Source: Larix kaempferi (taxonomy: Eukaryota; Streptophyta; Pinopsida; Pinales; Pinaceae). Taken from it: a stretch of DNA of 64,000 bases. Positions 1 through 10,170 of this stretch are shown here, one piece after another. The position numbers and the translations under genes were made by a program. The notes beneath the pieces are model-generated. The model ran no database searches and was not told where the DNA came from. It saw only the letters and a list, made by a program, of their open reading frames with translations. Position 1 is the first letter of the stretch, and each line of letters begins with the position of its first letter. The stretch is from NCBI GenBank assembly GCA_027924585.1, contig BSBM01002120.1:976501-1040500 (forward strand), written 5' to 3'.

Positions 1-771
1 CTCATGTCCAAGATATTTTTATTTTATGTGAGTTCACTTCTTTCAGTGGATCTATCAGTCTCTATGGATCAGTCATATCATGATTGCTCTTCCATTATTA
101 TATCTCGAACAATGGGAGTCTCAAGTTCATCATCATGTTCTTCATCAAAGTGAATATTCCTTGTCCTGCTGAAGGCATTGTCTTCATCAAAGGTTACATC
201 TTTGTTTGTCTTGCTCTTCTCGAATCTTGGTATGTATATCCTGTAATCCTTTGATGAATCACTATAACTGGCGAAGATTCCCTTCTTTCCTGAAGTCTCC
301 AACTTGGTCCTCTTTTCTTTTGGAATGTGTATGTATACAGGGAAGCCAAATATTCTGAGATGGTTGACCTCTAGATCTTCTCCTATAAACATTCCTCTCG
401 TTTTTTCTTCTCAACAAATCTATGGGGAGTCCTATTTTCAACATATACTATTGTCCTTACAGCTTTCTCCCATAAGTGCATAGGAAGGTCCTAATCATGG
501 ATCATTGCCTTCACCGCTTCAATAATTGTTCTATTCTTTCTTTCTAAAGTCCCATTTTGTTGTGCATTATAAGGAGTGCTCATCTCCCTCTTAATCCCTA
601 AATCTTTACATAATTCTTTGAAATCTCCTGCGGTAAATTATTCTCTGTTATTTGATCTTAATATTTTTATTTTCTTTCCACTTTGATTTTCAACAAGGGC
701 TTTAAACTATTTGAACTTGCTAAATACTTCATCTTTGGATTTTAAGAAATAGATCTATGTTTTTCTTGAAT
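1..771 (-). pseudogene. Element A: integrase C-terminal half and linker of a decayed Ty1/copia polyprotein
   Basis: Read on the minus strand, 771 to about 400 gives an integrase core segment: matches to YFLKSKDEVF, then a degraded RSDNGGEF (here RSNNREF), GIKRE, PYNAQQNG and ERKNRTI. Positions 392 to 78 are an open stretch (104 codons) with the integrase/RT linker motifs [18 protein letters not shown] and VTFDEDNAF. The same motifs stand in the intact polyprotein at 10171-14208, so the two are related lineages. Stops (for example TAG within IHD*DLP) and frame changes show it is dead. The rest of pol lies left of the window. The fragment breaks at about 771 in the middle of the FIDDFSRKT motif; the missing N-terminal side reappears at 7047 across the copy 1 insertion. 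Confidence 0.9.
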
Positions 772-939
772 AACAATTATGTTGCAGCTGTAAGCTTTCC
801 CCCAAAATTTGCCTAAAATTTTAGCCCCTACCCCTTCTTTTTATGTTTTGGATGCATTCTTAGATTTCATGTTCTTTTACCCTTTAGATTTCAAAAGTTT
901 GTAAATTCCGTTTCCTTAGAAAAAAACTGTTCTGAAAAA

Positions 940-1432
940 AATTTGAATTTTTTTGTTTCGGAGCAAAATTCATTTTTTTTGCCGAAACAATGGGAGGTAA
1001 TATCATTTTTTCATTGAAACAGTCGAGGAAGAAATCATTTTCTATGCGATCGGATGAAAATTGAATTTTTTTCTAAAACAGTTGGGTTAGAAGAAGGTTT
1101 TGCACCGATCAGAGAAATTTCTGATTTCCCATCGAAACGGTTGATGTTGAATTGGTTTCCTCCCGATACACAATCGGATTTTGCTCCATTTTTACCAATG
1201 GCGTAAACTTTGTTTGCTCACCGAAACACAACCATCTCGAAACACGTTTTGTCACTGAAATAAAACCAGCATAAAATTGGTTTTATCTCCGAAATAGAAC
1301 CGGTACAAGTTTAAATGGTAGCCTGAAATGAGTCCGTGTAAAATTATTTTCAAGCCTGAAACTTACTAGTGCAAAACCTAATCACCCTGAAATGAACCGG
1401 TGTAAGAAACATTGTGCTCTTATGAGTATCAG
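940..1432 (+). repeat. Degenerate CGAAAC-type tandem array in the 5' region of copy 1
   Basis: Short variants of (C)CGAAAC / CTGAAAT recur every 25 to 50 bases (for example near 982, 1125, 1230, 1240, 1297, 1333, 1391), often followed by a CCGGTGTAA- or ATCGG-like phrase. The same kind of array stands at the matching place in copy 2 (58485-59240), where it is better preserved. Confidence 0.6.
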
Positions 1433-1706
1433 GTTAGTATTCTAATTTGCACCGATGAAAAGTGTAACATCATGTGAAAAGGGTTATTCCCATTGGTAAA
1501 CATTAATGAACATTTAATGAGTTAGAGTTAACATTTAGGTTTCAAAGGGAGAAAATACATTGTAACGTTACATTTTTTGCATCATTCGCTCCATGTGGGT
1601 ATTGTGAACCCCTGCCAGAACATAAATGACACCTGGAGCATTTAAATACTCTAGATCATGAGCCATCCCGGGGACACATTCGCATTGCCAGATAGGTACC
1701 ACTATT

Positions 1707-2174
1707 TCCTTTGTTAGGATATTTATACACTTAGGAGTTAGTTAAGATCAACTTGTGTAATATATCCATTAGGAAAAGTGTGCTTCTTTAGTATGCATTA
1801 GTATGCACTTATAAATATTTAATCCGATGGTCACGATATGTTTTAGACATAGAGTGATCCGATGGCTCAACTTATCTTAGATCATACCTAACCTTGATCC
1901 ATGGCTTAACACCCGATTGGTCCATGATCTTTATTTAAAGAGCATGGAGGGTCATTTTCTAGTTGATCGATTATGAGAAGCTCATTTGTAACTTTCTTTC
2001 TTTGCATAATAAATTGCTCCATAGAATCTATTTGGTCGGGGCTGTGGAGTGTTTCCCTCTCGAGGGTTTAAACCACGTCAAAACATCGGTGTATTAGATC
2101 GTGATCTATTTGTGTGAAGTGGTTGCTCTAGGTGTTTGGTGTTTTGGGTGTACGATGTGTAACCGAACATCCTT
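1707..2174. mobile_element. Solo LTR, 458 bp, with 5-bp target duplication TCCTT
   Basis: The LTR runs 1712-2169, begins TGTTAGG and ends CCGAACA, so the ends are imperfect inverted repeats in TG...CA form. TCCTT is present directly before (1707-1711) and after (2170-2174). An AATAAA-type signal lies near 2008 and an AT-rich TATA-like stretch near 1932. No internal domain or partner LTR is nearby, which fits loss by recombination between two LTRs. It interrupts the 5' leader of copy 1 and is therefore younger than it. Confidence 0.9.
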
Positions 2175-3056
2175 TAGAGGGATTTGTCATCTTTTGGTTG
2201 GGAGAGGTTAGGATTTAGGTAAAGGCCATTTTAATGTCCTAATTTGCTTATATTCCCAATGGCTACATAAATACATTTAGAAGCTCATTTTCCTTGCTAG
2301 TAATTGATAGCAGACAAATCATAGATCAAATATTTCCTTAAACCCTTAACATTGGCATTTTGATTTTGTTAAACATTCTTATCACGAGGTTATTTCTATG
2401 TTTTGATTGAATGCATCCATGATGGGTTCTCATCTGAAAGAAGATTTGAGCTAAATCCTTTCTAGTTGGAACCATAAATAACACCTTATTTGGAGTCCGC
2501 ATAGTAGGAAAAGGAATTAAACCCTAAACTGTTGCATCAATTGGAGGAGCAATAAAAAATTGCACAACATTAGTTAAAATAGTTTTCCCTCATTTTTGCA
2601 TGTAGAATGCATTTCTGTGCATTTTGCTTTATAATAGGGAAATTTTGAATTAGTTTTATGATAATGTGAACACATGCATTTGAAGTAACAAGGGTTTACT
2701 TTATTTCCTAATATGAATTGGCTGCATCAAATTTTGAAGCTTGATGAGACATATAAGAGCATGGAATATAATCAAACGAAATAATTCCCTTGGTGATTTA
2801 TTTTTATTTTTAAATGACCAGTTTGTTATCGATGAAATGACTCAAGATATGTATCTTAAAGTGTCACTGATACTCATACTCTCTTCATAAAATGATTTGC
2901 ATTGAATGAAAATTACTAAATGAAGTAAAAGCTTAAATAAGTTAACTTTTGATAATATTGAGCTTTAACTAATTGATTTTTCTTTCAGGTTCTTGTAGGA
3001 TTTATGATTACCATTTAAATACACCGATACTATTCTTTTATTAACATGATTCAAAT
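2175..3056 (+). other. Leader of copy 1, no gene seen
   Basis: AT-rich sequence between the solo LTR and the reading frame of copy 1. A pyrimidine tract ending in CAG near 2988 resembles a 3' splice site shortly before the ATG at 3057, so an intron in the leader is possible. Nothing else is recognisable. Confidence 0.4.
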
Positions 3057-6000
3057 ATGTATAGAAGGTCTTCCAAGCACAAATACAAAGTTGTAGAATC
3101 GGATTCGAACATTGAAGTAGTTCAAGAAACTATCATGGAAACCTTGTTTGAAGATACCAGAGCTATCACCGGAGTAGCCCCCGAATACAAATGGGGTGAA
3201 ATATACCAACTTATGGGAGATCAATATGTGGTTGATTCCTCTGTTGAGGAGATGGTAATTTATCAAAATAGAAAGAAATCAAGTCTCCACAAAGCTGCAA
3301 CCCACCCGTAATTATTCCCATGCTCCAAGGTAATAGGATGGATTTTGCCTTATATAGATGTCAAGTATAGAATCCTTGCAAGAGCTAATGGAAAAGGGTT
3401 TGCCTCATTTCAACTGGAAGACATAGGAACAACCTAAAAATTACCTACTCCCAAAGTCCTTCTAACAGATGAATGGATTAAGCGGATCAGTATAGGCCAT
3501 TCGGAATATGCCAAAAAAATGCCTCTTCTGGGAAAATAGATGAGGCAAAGAACCATTGGAGAACATGACTCACAGAACTTGAAAACCCCATTCAAAATTA
3601 TTGCTATGATGATAAGTACAATCTTTGGGAGGGAAAATTCAAACATTTACAAGATCAACTTGGTTCTGATCATGTATCATATTGCCACTCATGGTACTGT
3701 TTTTCACCGGGAAGATATTATTTCGGAGAGCATGGTTGTGGCAGTATCAACAACTCGAGGTTTGATGTAGAATAAAGAATATGTTTACATGGCATCTTAC
3801 CTAATTGATTGCATCCTGATTATGAACCCATTTTATAAATTATGATGTTATTGGGTTCCAAATGAAACTCCCATCTATGTGGCTTACTAGATCATGTGGG
3901 CCCATACATGTGCCATATTTATAAACTCATATGTGAAGAGTTCACAATGCCCTTGTATAAACTAATTTTGATGAGGATCCTAATTGCATGTCAGACACTC
4001 CATTGGAGGTGATCAGAAAGTATGGGGATTATTGTTTTACACTAGAGGTACTTATATTTGAATGTATGGAGGCACCAAAATTCACTTCTTTGATGCCAAA
4101 GTATGCCACAGATTATATAGTTCACAAGGAAGCAGTAAGATAGGTTTTCATAAACAGAGTCAGACATTTTCTAAATAAGATTAAGAAAGCATAGTATCCT
4201 CCACTTCCTTTTACAATCAGAGCGTATAAGTTTACTAAGTTCAAAAGTGTAGAAAATTTTGTGAAGGATCTCATAGCATACCACTTTGGAGAAAAAATAT
4301 TTATCACGAATGATAAACTACGAAAGGTAGCTAAACAATGTGCCTCATGAAATATCAAATTTTAATATATTGATCATTTCCTAAAAGATGAGGAAGTGTA
4401 TAGAAGAGACAAGAACATGTCAAACTTGAAAACACAATTTGGTAGGAAAGAAGGAACAAGTTCAAGACAAACAAAATAAACCTCGAAAGAGAAAGAACAA
4501 AATAAATCACATGAAGAATCCTTGGCAGCAGAAAAAGTGAGATGAAACAAGAAGAAGAAAGAAGACAAAGAAAAGAAGAGGGAAGAATTAAAGAAGAACA
4601 AGAAAAGGTAGATAAGGAAGCTATTGAGCAGGAACAAAAAAAATTACAAGATGAAGCTAATAAGAAGAAGGAAGAAGAGAAAATCAAGAAAGTTGTGGAA
4701 GAAAAGAGAGATCGAGAAGAAAATTAGAATCAACAAAATATGGAAGTAGACAAATCCATCGACCTGTAAATACTTCTTACAGGAGGCCACCTCCCATTAT
4801 ATGAGATTGGACTTACACCCTTTACTCTTCCAAACCAACATTCTATAGACAAGCTTGACACCATTTATTTTTATCCTAAAAGGAAGACAATATTAAGGAG
4901 GTCAGAGAAGAGATTGAAGATTGGTACACAACCCGATATTTTGACTGTGCACGAGAGTACTCTAATAGAAGGTACTAATAAAGATCCAAAATTCGATGCT
5001 TCTATAAATAATGCTGCAACGCAATCTAATGCTATGAATGTGGACAAATTATTGGATGATTTAGAATGTAGCAAAGAAAAAATGCTCAAGTTAAAGGATA
5101 ACTTAGTACAAGCTTGAAGTGAAGGAATTGAGTTGAAAAGAAAGAGGGACGCCATAGAAGTAGATAAATAAAGAATTTTGCTAGATTATCAAGGGATTGG
5201 ATATGAAAAGGATTATCTAAATGTACATCTAGTTATTATGGAAGGAGAAAGAACTGATTTCCAATATCGAATCAAGGAATTGGAAGGAAAGGAAACTCAA
5301 TTAAATCAACAGGTAGAATCCTTGATGATTGAAAATGGATCTTTTCAAGCTTAGATGGATGAATGGATTAATTAAAGGGAGTCCTTAATGGAACAGATCA
5401 AAATTTCTCAAGCACAAAAGCATGACATGGCACCATTCAGTGAACATGCTTGTGAATTACAAAAACAATTTTTTTACTTCCAAGAGTTATTGACAGAGGA
5501 GATTTATGAATTAAGAGAAATGATGGATAGAATGAAACAGATCTCTGCAAAGGATGCCACTATAAAACAAAAACTAGTAGACACATTTAATAAAGTGAAA
5601 AATTTAATTGGGTGGAAAGGGAGAATCAAGGAAATTCTTGATCACTTGCTTAAAAGAACAACTGCTGAATTAAAGTTAGATATATCTCTGTTGGAAATTT
5701 TCGGAATTCAGCTAAGAGAACACAAAATGAAATACAAAGATCAATTACAAAATGTGAAGAAATTGATCAAGTTATATGCCAAGAATATGAGAAATCCCAT
5801 ATTCCAATCCCTAAATCTATTGATGAATTTCCATCCAAAGAACAATGCTTAGAAGATTTGAGAAATAGTTTGGGGGAAGTTTTGGAGTACATTAAAGAGC
5901 TGGGCATGCTCACTGCAAAGGATATTTAGCAGCATGTAGGGAAAGCAACTCTAAATGTGTATTTTCTAGGAGAAGGTCACAAGGCAGCAACAAAGGGACT

Positions 6001-6118
6001 AATAGATATGGTTAAAGAACTGTCTACTCATGAATTTGCTTTAAAGTTATTAGAACCTCAACAATTTAATGTGATATCTTATGAAAGTGACCTTTGGGAC
6101 AATTACATTTCAAGTTAA
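3057..6118 (+). pseudogene. Decayed long reading frame of the uncharacterised element (copy 1)
   Basis: Starting at the ATG at 3057, the translation follows that of copy 2 (60186-63454) through shared landmarks: WGEIY, LFPCSKVIGWIL, SYLID, DPNC, KYATDY, PPLPF, AYKF, HFGE, then a Glu/Lys/Gln-rich coiled-coil half and a C-terminal EL...NV...W..YI block closed by TAA at 6116-6118. The longest clean stretch is 5388-5852, helical and Gln/Lys/Glu-rich. Unlike copy 2, this copy has stops of all three kinds (for example TAA at a Glu position before LFPC, TAG at a Gln position in AVRQ, TGA before NIKF) and at least one frameshift near 3960. Protein identity to copy 2 is moderate, so the copies diverged long ago. 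In broad outline the N-terminal half recalls plant proteins annotated as putative plant transposon or gag-like proteins; that is from memory and unverified. Confidence 0.7.
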
Positions 6119-7046
6119 GAGAATCCTCCAGCAAATTAATGAAAATTGTAATTTATTAGCTATTTTTGGTTGTGTAACCACAAAAGGACAAAAGTGTGGA
6201 AACCAAAGGTTAAGAGGAAATGTGACATGATTAGTCACATAGAGACAAATTTTTGTAAAGATAAATATGATGGATTAGAATGAGAAGGGGATTTTGGCTG
6301 GTGTAATATAAGCAAGTAAAATTTTGTATGAGAACTTTTTTTCTGCTAATGAGAAAGAATTATTTTGCTGGGTGAAATCTTACATGGAGTTTGCATGGAA
6401 TGTTATCAATTAAGGCGCATAATTAATTCTTCCCTTGTTCATATTTATGCCATGAGATATTTCTTACTTTATTGGACTATTCTAATCATGTATGAATGAT
6501 TTTACTATTTTCTGTTATAAAATGTGAATGTCTGTGTAGAATTGAGTAATGAATGAAACCAATGAATATCAACGCTATCTGTGTGTAATCATTTCACTTT
6601 GATTGTGCATACTTTAATTCAATCAATTAACTATTGAATTTGTACTAGAAATTTCAGATATTACTCATATTTTAAAACTCGCTCCTTGCAAGGATAGATT
6701 AGTTTAATTAGTTAAAATATGTATTTGATTATAGTAGCTTTAATTGATTGATAAGGTAGAAGTGATAAGACAATAGGTAAGAACCCGTGCATCACTTGTG
6801 AGGATTCTAACTATCAATCAAAGTTATGTGCATTGTTAGGATTAGAGAATTTTCATTTGCATCTCCAGATATAAAATATAAGCGATGGGCTGGGCCTAAA
6901 AAAGTAAAGATTTATTCGAAAGACATTTATGGTAGCGAGACCATTAACTGGAAGGATTCCCCATTTTCAAACAGTGAATAATCTAGTTTGTATTTTCATT
7001 GGGAAGAATCCCTACTATCGGCCCAAGGATTTTTCCATCGTCAACA
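6119..7046 (+). other. 3' non-coding region of copy 1
   Basis: AT-rich. Around 6301 a GTGTAATATAAG stretch corresponds by position to a better TATA-like TATAAATAG at 63651 in copy 2. No copy of the 5' terminal TGTTGCAGC sequence is seen here, which argues against a conventional LTR pair. The region ends CAACA at 7042-7046, where element A sequence resumes. Confidence 0.5.
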
Positions 7047-8566
7047 CGTGAATAAAATAAATAGAGTTGGAATACCCGCTTAATGAGTTTAAATACAAAG
7101 GCTCGCAAACATCTGAATGTATGAGTTCCAAAATCTCCTTTTATTTGTTGTCTCTACTTGGAAATGGCTTCTTCACATTTTTTCCTTTTGGACATCCTTT
7201 TCATATGCCTTCATGCTTGGTCCGGATCTTCCGTATCCCATTTACCATATTTCTCACAATTGGTAAAGGTTTGTAGTTGATGTGAGGAAATATTCTATGC
7301 TACAATTCACTTGGTTACATAGTTTCATGAACCAAGGCTTCTTTTGGGTGGCCCTTTAGCTTGTATAGTCCTCCATACTGCACTCCAATTGCTACCAGAT
7401 CATCAAATGTCTTAACTTTGGGCCACATAAGTACTTGTCCATCCACAAATGTTACTCATAATCCTTTCTCATATAGCACTGATATGGTAAGTAAGTTATT
7501 ATTCAAACTAGGTACATATAGAACATCCTTTATTTTGATAGGCTTCCCATATTCAAGCTTGTAGGAAGCTTCTCCTACCCCTTTGATGGGATATTAATAG
7601 TCATCTCCTAGCTTCACCTTATGAGGTGAGTCCTTCTCTGTGAGATTGTTAAGAGCATCCTTGAAACCTGTCAATTTCTTACAGGGACCACTATTAAAAC
7701 ATATTCTTTGTCACTTGAACTATCATTTCTCGCTTTCTCATCATCCTCTACAACATGAGCATGATGTCTCTTCTTGTTCCTCATTTTGAATCCTTTCTTT
7801 TTGCGGAAATTCTTATAGACATGCCCCAACTCATTACAATTAGAGCATATGATATTTGAGTAGTATTTAGTGGATCTCTTACCCTTGTGTGATTTCTTGT
7901 GATGATGATGTTTTTTCTTCCCTCTCTTGGTATGAGTTGCTAGGTATTGATTATCCTCATATCTTAGTTTTACTTCTATGGCAGCAATCCTAGCTTATTC
8001 TTGAGTGCAAGATTCCAACAGTGCACTGAACAAGATAAGTTTCTTCCTTGAGCATATTCATTGAATATATGACTCCCATGATCTTGGAATACCATTTAGG
8101 GTAGTCATCACTAGTTCTGCATTTTCTAGTTCATCTCAAATGGCACTTAAGTAATCTCTGATGTTGGAAACCCTTGTGAACTAGGATTGTATACGTTCAT
8201 TATTTTGCATCTTCACAGCCTTGAGTTGACTCCTCAAGGTCATCTTCCTATTGATGTTGGTCCCTTCAAATAGTCCCTTCAATGCATCAAACATCTCTTT
8301 CAGATTCTTTAGAGAAGAGATGAGGGGGATCAAGTGATCCTTGATGGAATCCTCTTAGCTTTGATACGATTCTTCTTATGCTTTTCCTTTTCCTCATCTC
8401 CTTGTGGCTCCGAAGCTACCTCTATAACATAATTTTCCAAGTCATGCTCTTCTAGGATGAACATCAACCTATACTTCCATCCTCGGAAGTTCTCTGCCCC
8501 TTCAAGCTTATCGTCAAGCTTAGTATTGTTTGTCATCTTGATAAATTTGATAAATGAGAAACTCAA
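7047..8566 (-). pseudogene. Element A: gag, zinc knuckle, protease region and start of integrase (decayed copia)
   Basis: On the minus strand the frame opens with ATG at 8566 (in the context SFIKFIKMTNN) and reads LDDKLEGAENFRGWKYR, the same gag opening as the intact copia polyprotein at 10171. Further on are a CCHC knuckle near 7830-7870 reading CSNCNELGHVYKNF, whose last cysteine is lost, then a stretch matching [28 protein letters not shown] and GLYKLKG, and the integrase entry motif ELIHSDVCEP near 7110. The active-site DSGASKHM segment appears missing or scrambled. Stops and shifts occur throughout. The frame breaks near 7047 at YFIHV, whose continuation is at 771. It is the N-terminal half of the same element as 1-771. 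Confidence 0.9.
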
Positions 8567-8996
8567 ATGGAAATAGATAAAGTATAACTTACCAAATGAG
8601 ATACTCCAACCAAGGTTTCATTCCGAGATCTAGATGCAGGGTGACCTAGTGTTTTTTAGGGAAACCCTAATTTTTCTACTTCAGGATCTTGAAAAGTTGT
8701 TTGGAGGAAAAGATGTGCCTACCCAAGGTGAGTTGAGTAATGTACTTCTTTTCTTGATTCTGTGGATAGGTCCTCCAAAAAATTGATGCCCTAGTTCTTT
8801 GAGCTGTAGTGGTGGATCCAAAAATGAAAATTCTTGGAATGAGATTCTACTTTGTTAGAAAGATGCACCCTAATGAGGCAAGTTTCATCCACCCTCTTAT
8901 TTAGTTGATCTGTGGAGATTTCTTCCATGAATAATAACCCCTAGTTTCTGCAGTTGTAGTAGCTACACAATGTTTTCTTTCAAGCCTGCTTTGATA
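8567..8996 (-). other. Element A 5' untranslated region and split primer-binding site
   Basis: This is the leader between the gag start and the primer-binding site. At 8988-8996 the plus strand reads GCTTTGATA; together with CCA at 16476-16478 beyond copia-1 this is the complement of TGGTATCAAAGC, one mismatch from the usual initiator-Met tRNA site TGGTATCAGAGC. Copia-1 therefore inserted inside the primer-binding site of element A. Confidence 0.8.
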
Positions 8997-9596
8997 TGTT
9001 GATGTATATGTAACTTCGGAATGTATTTCATCAGTATATTATATGTATATTTATTGTACCCTTATAAGAGATGTGTTATTCCTCTATAAGGAAGTGTCGT
9101 CATGTGGATTGACAAGTGTCGCAAGTGTGTGTACTTGCCGATGGGTTATTAGACCACCTTATGGGGTCGGCCCTAATTAATATATAATATAATGTGGATG
9201 TACTAAAGTAGACAAGTCGGCCCCAGTAGGTCACTGGGCAAAAAGGTGAGTATAAATAGAGATAGGAGATCTTTATTTTACTCACTCGGAAAAGTATCTA
9301 TCTCTCTCTCTGGAAAGTGGCGCACTAGTGAGGAGGAGGAGGATCATCTGCTAGGAGACTATCTCTGTATTATTTGGTTGTATTTTGGTTGAGCCATTGC
9401 TCTCTCTATCTCTGAGGAAGTTTGTGGGGTTTTTCACCTTAGGGTTTTCCCCACGGAAACTCTGTGTCTCTTGTCTCTATGCTTTTGATTCTTGTGATGC
9501 TTGTCATATTATGATTGTCATGCATTGATATACTGTAGATGTTATTCTCTCAGCAAAGATCCTATAGTATTGTGATTTAATACTGAAAATTTAACA
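8997..9596 (+). repeat. Copia-1 5' LTR
   Basis: Begins TGTTGATG and ends TTTAACA, directly followed by the primer-binding site. It has a TATA box (TATAAATAG, 9251-9259), preceded by a copy of TTATTAGACCACC (near 9147-9159) that occurs three times in the related solo LTR at 20365. Confidence 0.97.
9251..9259 (+). promoter_or_regulatory. Predicted TATA box of the copia-1 5' LTR
   Basis: TATAAATAG lies about 255 bases into the LTR, followed by a CT-rich stretch. The same motif is at 16125-16133 in the 3' LTR and at 20704-20712 in the solo LTR, consistent with the U3/R promoter of the family. Confidence 0.75.
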
Positions 9597-9608
9597 TGGT
9601 ATCAGAGC
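9597..9608 (+). other. Copia-1 primer-binding site (initiator-Met tRNA type)
   Basis: TGGTATCAGAGC follows the LTR end without a spacer. This is the standard plant copia site complementary to the 3' end of initiator methionine tRNA. Confidence 0.95.
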
Positions 9609-10170
9609 TTAACTGAGAAGAAGACATTTTGCAGTGACGGAAGCTTGTATTGCTTGTTTATTGGGTTTCTCTCCACAGATTTTTGAAATTCAGTATAGTA
9701 GATTGGATCTACTCATCAAGGCGCATCTTTCTGTCCAATCAGATTTCAGTTCCGAGCATTTTCAGTTTTGGCCCTAAAAATTAGGGTTTCCACAAAAATA
9801 GGAATTTCTGGAAACTGAAGGTACAGCTAGAAGCTCCTTGCAAAAATCGAAGGTTTGAGCTTTGGATCGAGATTTTTGGCTGGGTAGATCTCCGGGAAAC
9901 TCAAACCCTAATTCAGGGCTCTCCCCAGTGAACTCGGGAGGACAAAAAGGCAATTTTGAAGGACAAGACTTTGCTGATCTTAAATTCTGAATGCACTAGG
10001 CTGATCAGCTCTCCAAGGCGCATCTTTCTATCCTTTCGGAATTTTGAAATTCACATTTTGAATTTTTAGGGTTTCTCTGACAAACCCTAATCCGGGACCA
10101 GATCCAGTTTTCAGCACTTCAAGTGGTAAGTTCTAAATCTTTTCTATTTCCATTTGAAGTACTCTTAAAG
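9609..10170 (+). other. Copia-1 5' untranslated leader
   Basis: About 560 bases with no long frame. It contains two partial repeats ending in AAGGCGCATCTTTCT (near 9718 and 10014) and several AAACCCTAA-like phrases. A GGTAAGT at 10125-10131, just before the coding start, resembles a splice donor; whether it is used is unknown. Confidence 0.7.

Larger units (their letters stand above)
772..7046 (+). mobile_element. Copy 1 of an uncharacterised element family, inserted in element A
   Basis: This roughly 6.3 kb block separates two halves of the integrase of element A, so it arrived as a unit. It begins near 780 with TGTTGCAGC followed by a C-rich stretch and ends near 7046 with CAACA. It holds, in order, a degenerate CGAAAC-type repeat array, a solo LTR that inserted later, a leader, a decayed long reading frame (3057-6118) and an AT-rich 3' region. 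Copy 2 starting at 58311 has the same order and nearly the same spacing from terminus to ATG (about 1.8 kb once the solo LTR is subtracted from copy 1). I see no LTR pair, reverse transcriptase or transposase, so the class is unknown. A clear target duplication is not visible; edges may be off by about 10 bases. Confidence 0.75.

Noticed and set aside
4355-4687. Minus-strand Ser/Leu/Phe-rich frames of 87 to 110 codons
   Set aside because: They are shadows of the Glu/Lys-rich coiled-coil part of copy 1 on the plus strand.
780-7046. Copy 1 as a standard LTR retrotransposon
   Set aside because: The 5' terminal sequence does not recur near the 3' end and no PBS or PPT pair was found. The TGTTG...CAACA ends alone are not enough.
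10123-10170. Upstream extension of the copia-1 frame from a GTG codon
   Set aside because: The ATG at 10171 opens the conserved gag sequence and matches element A. The extra 16 codons lie in leader sequence.
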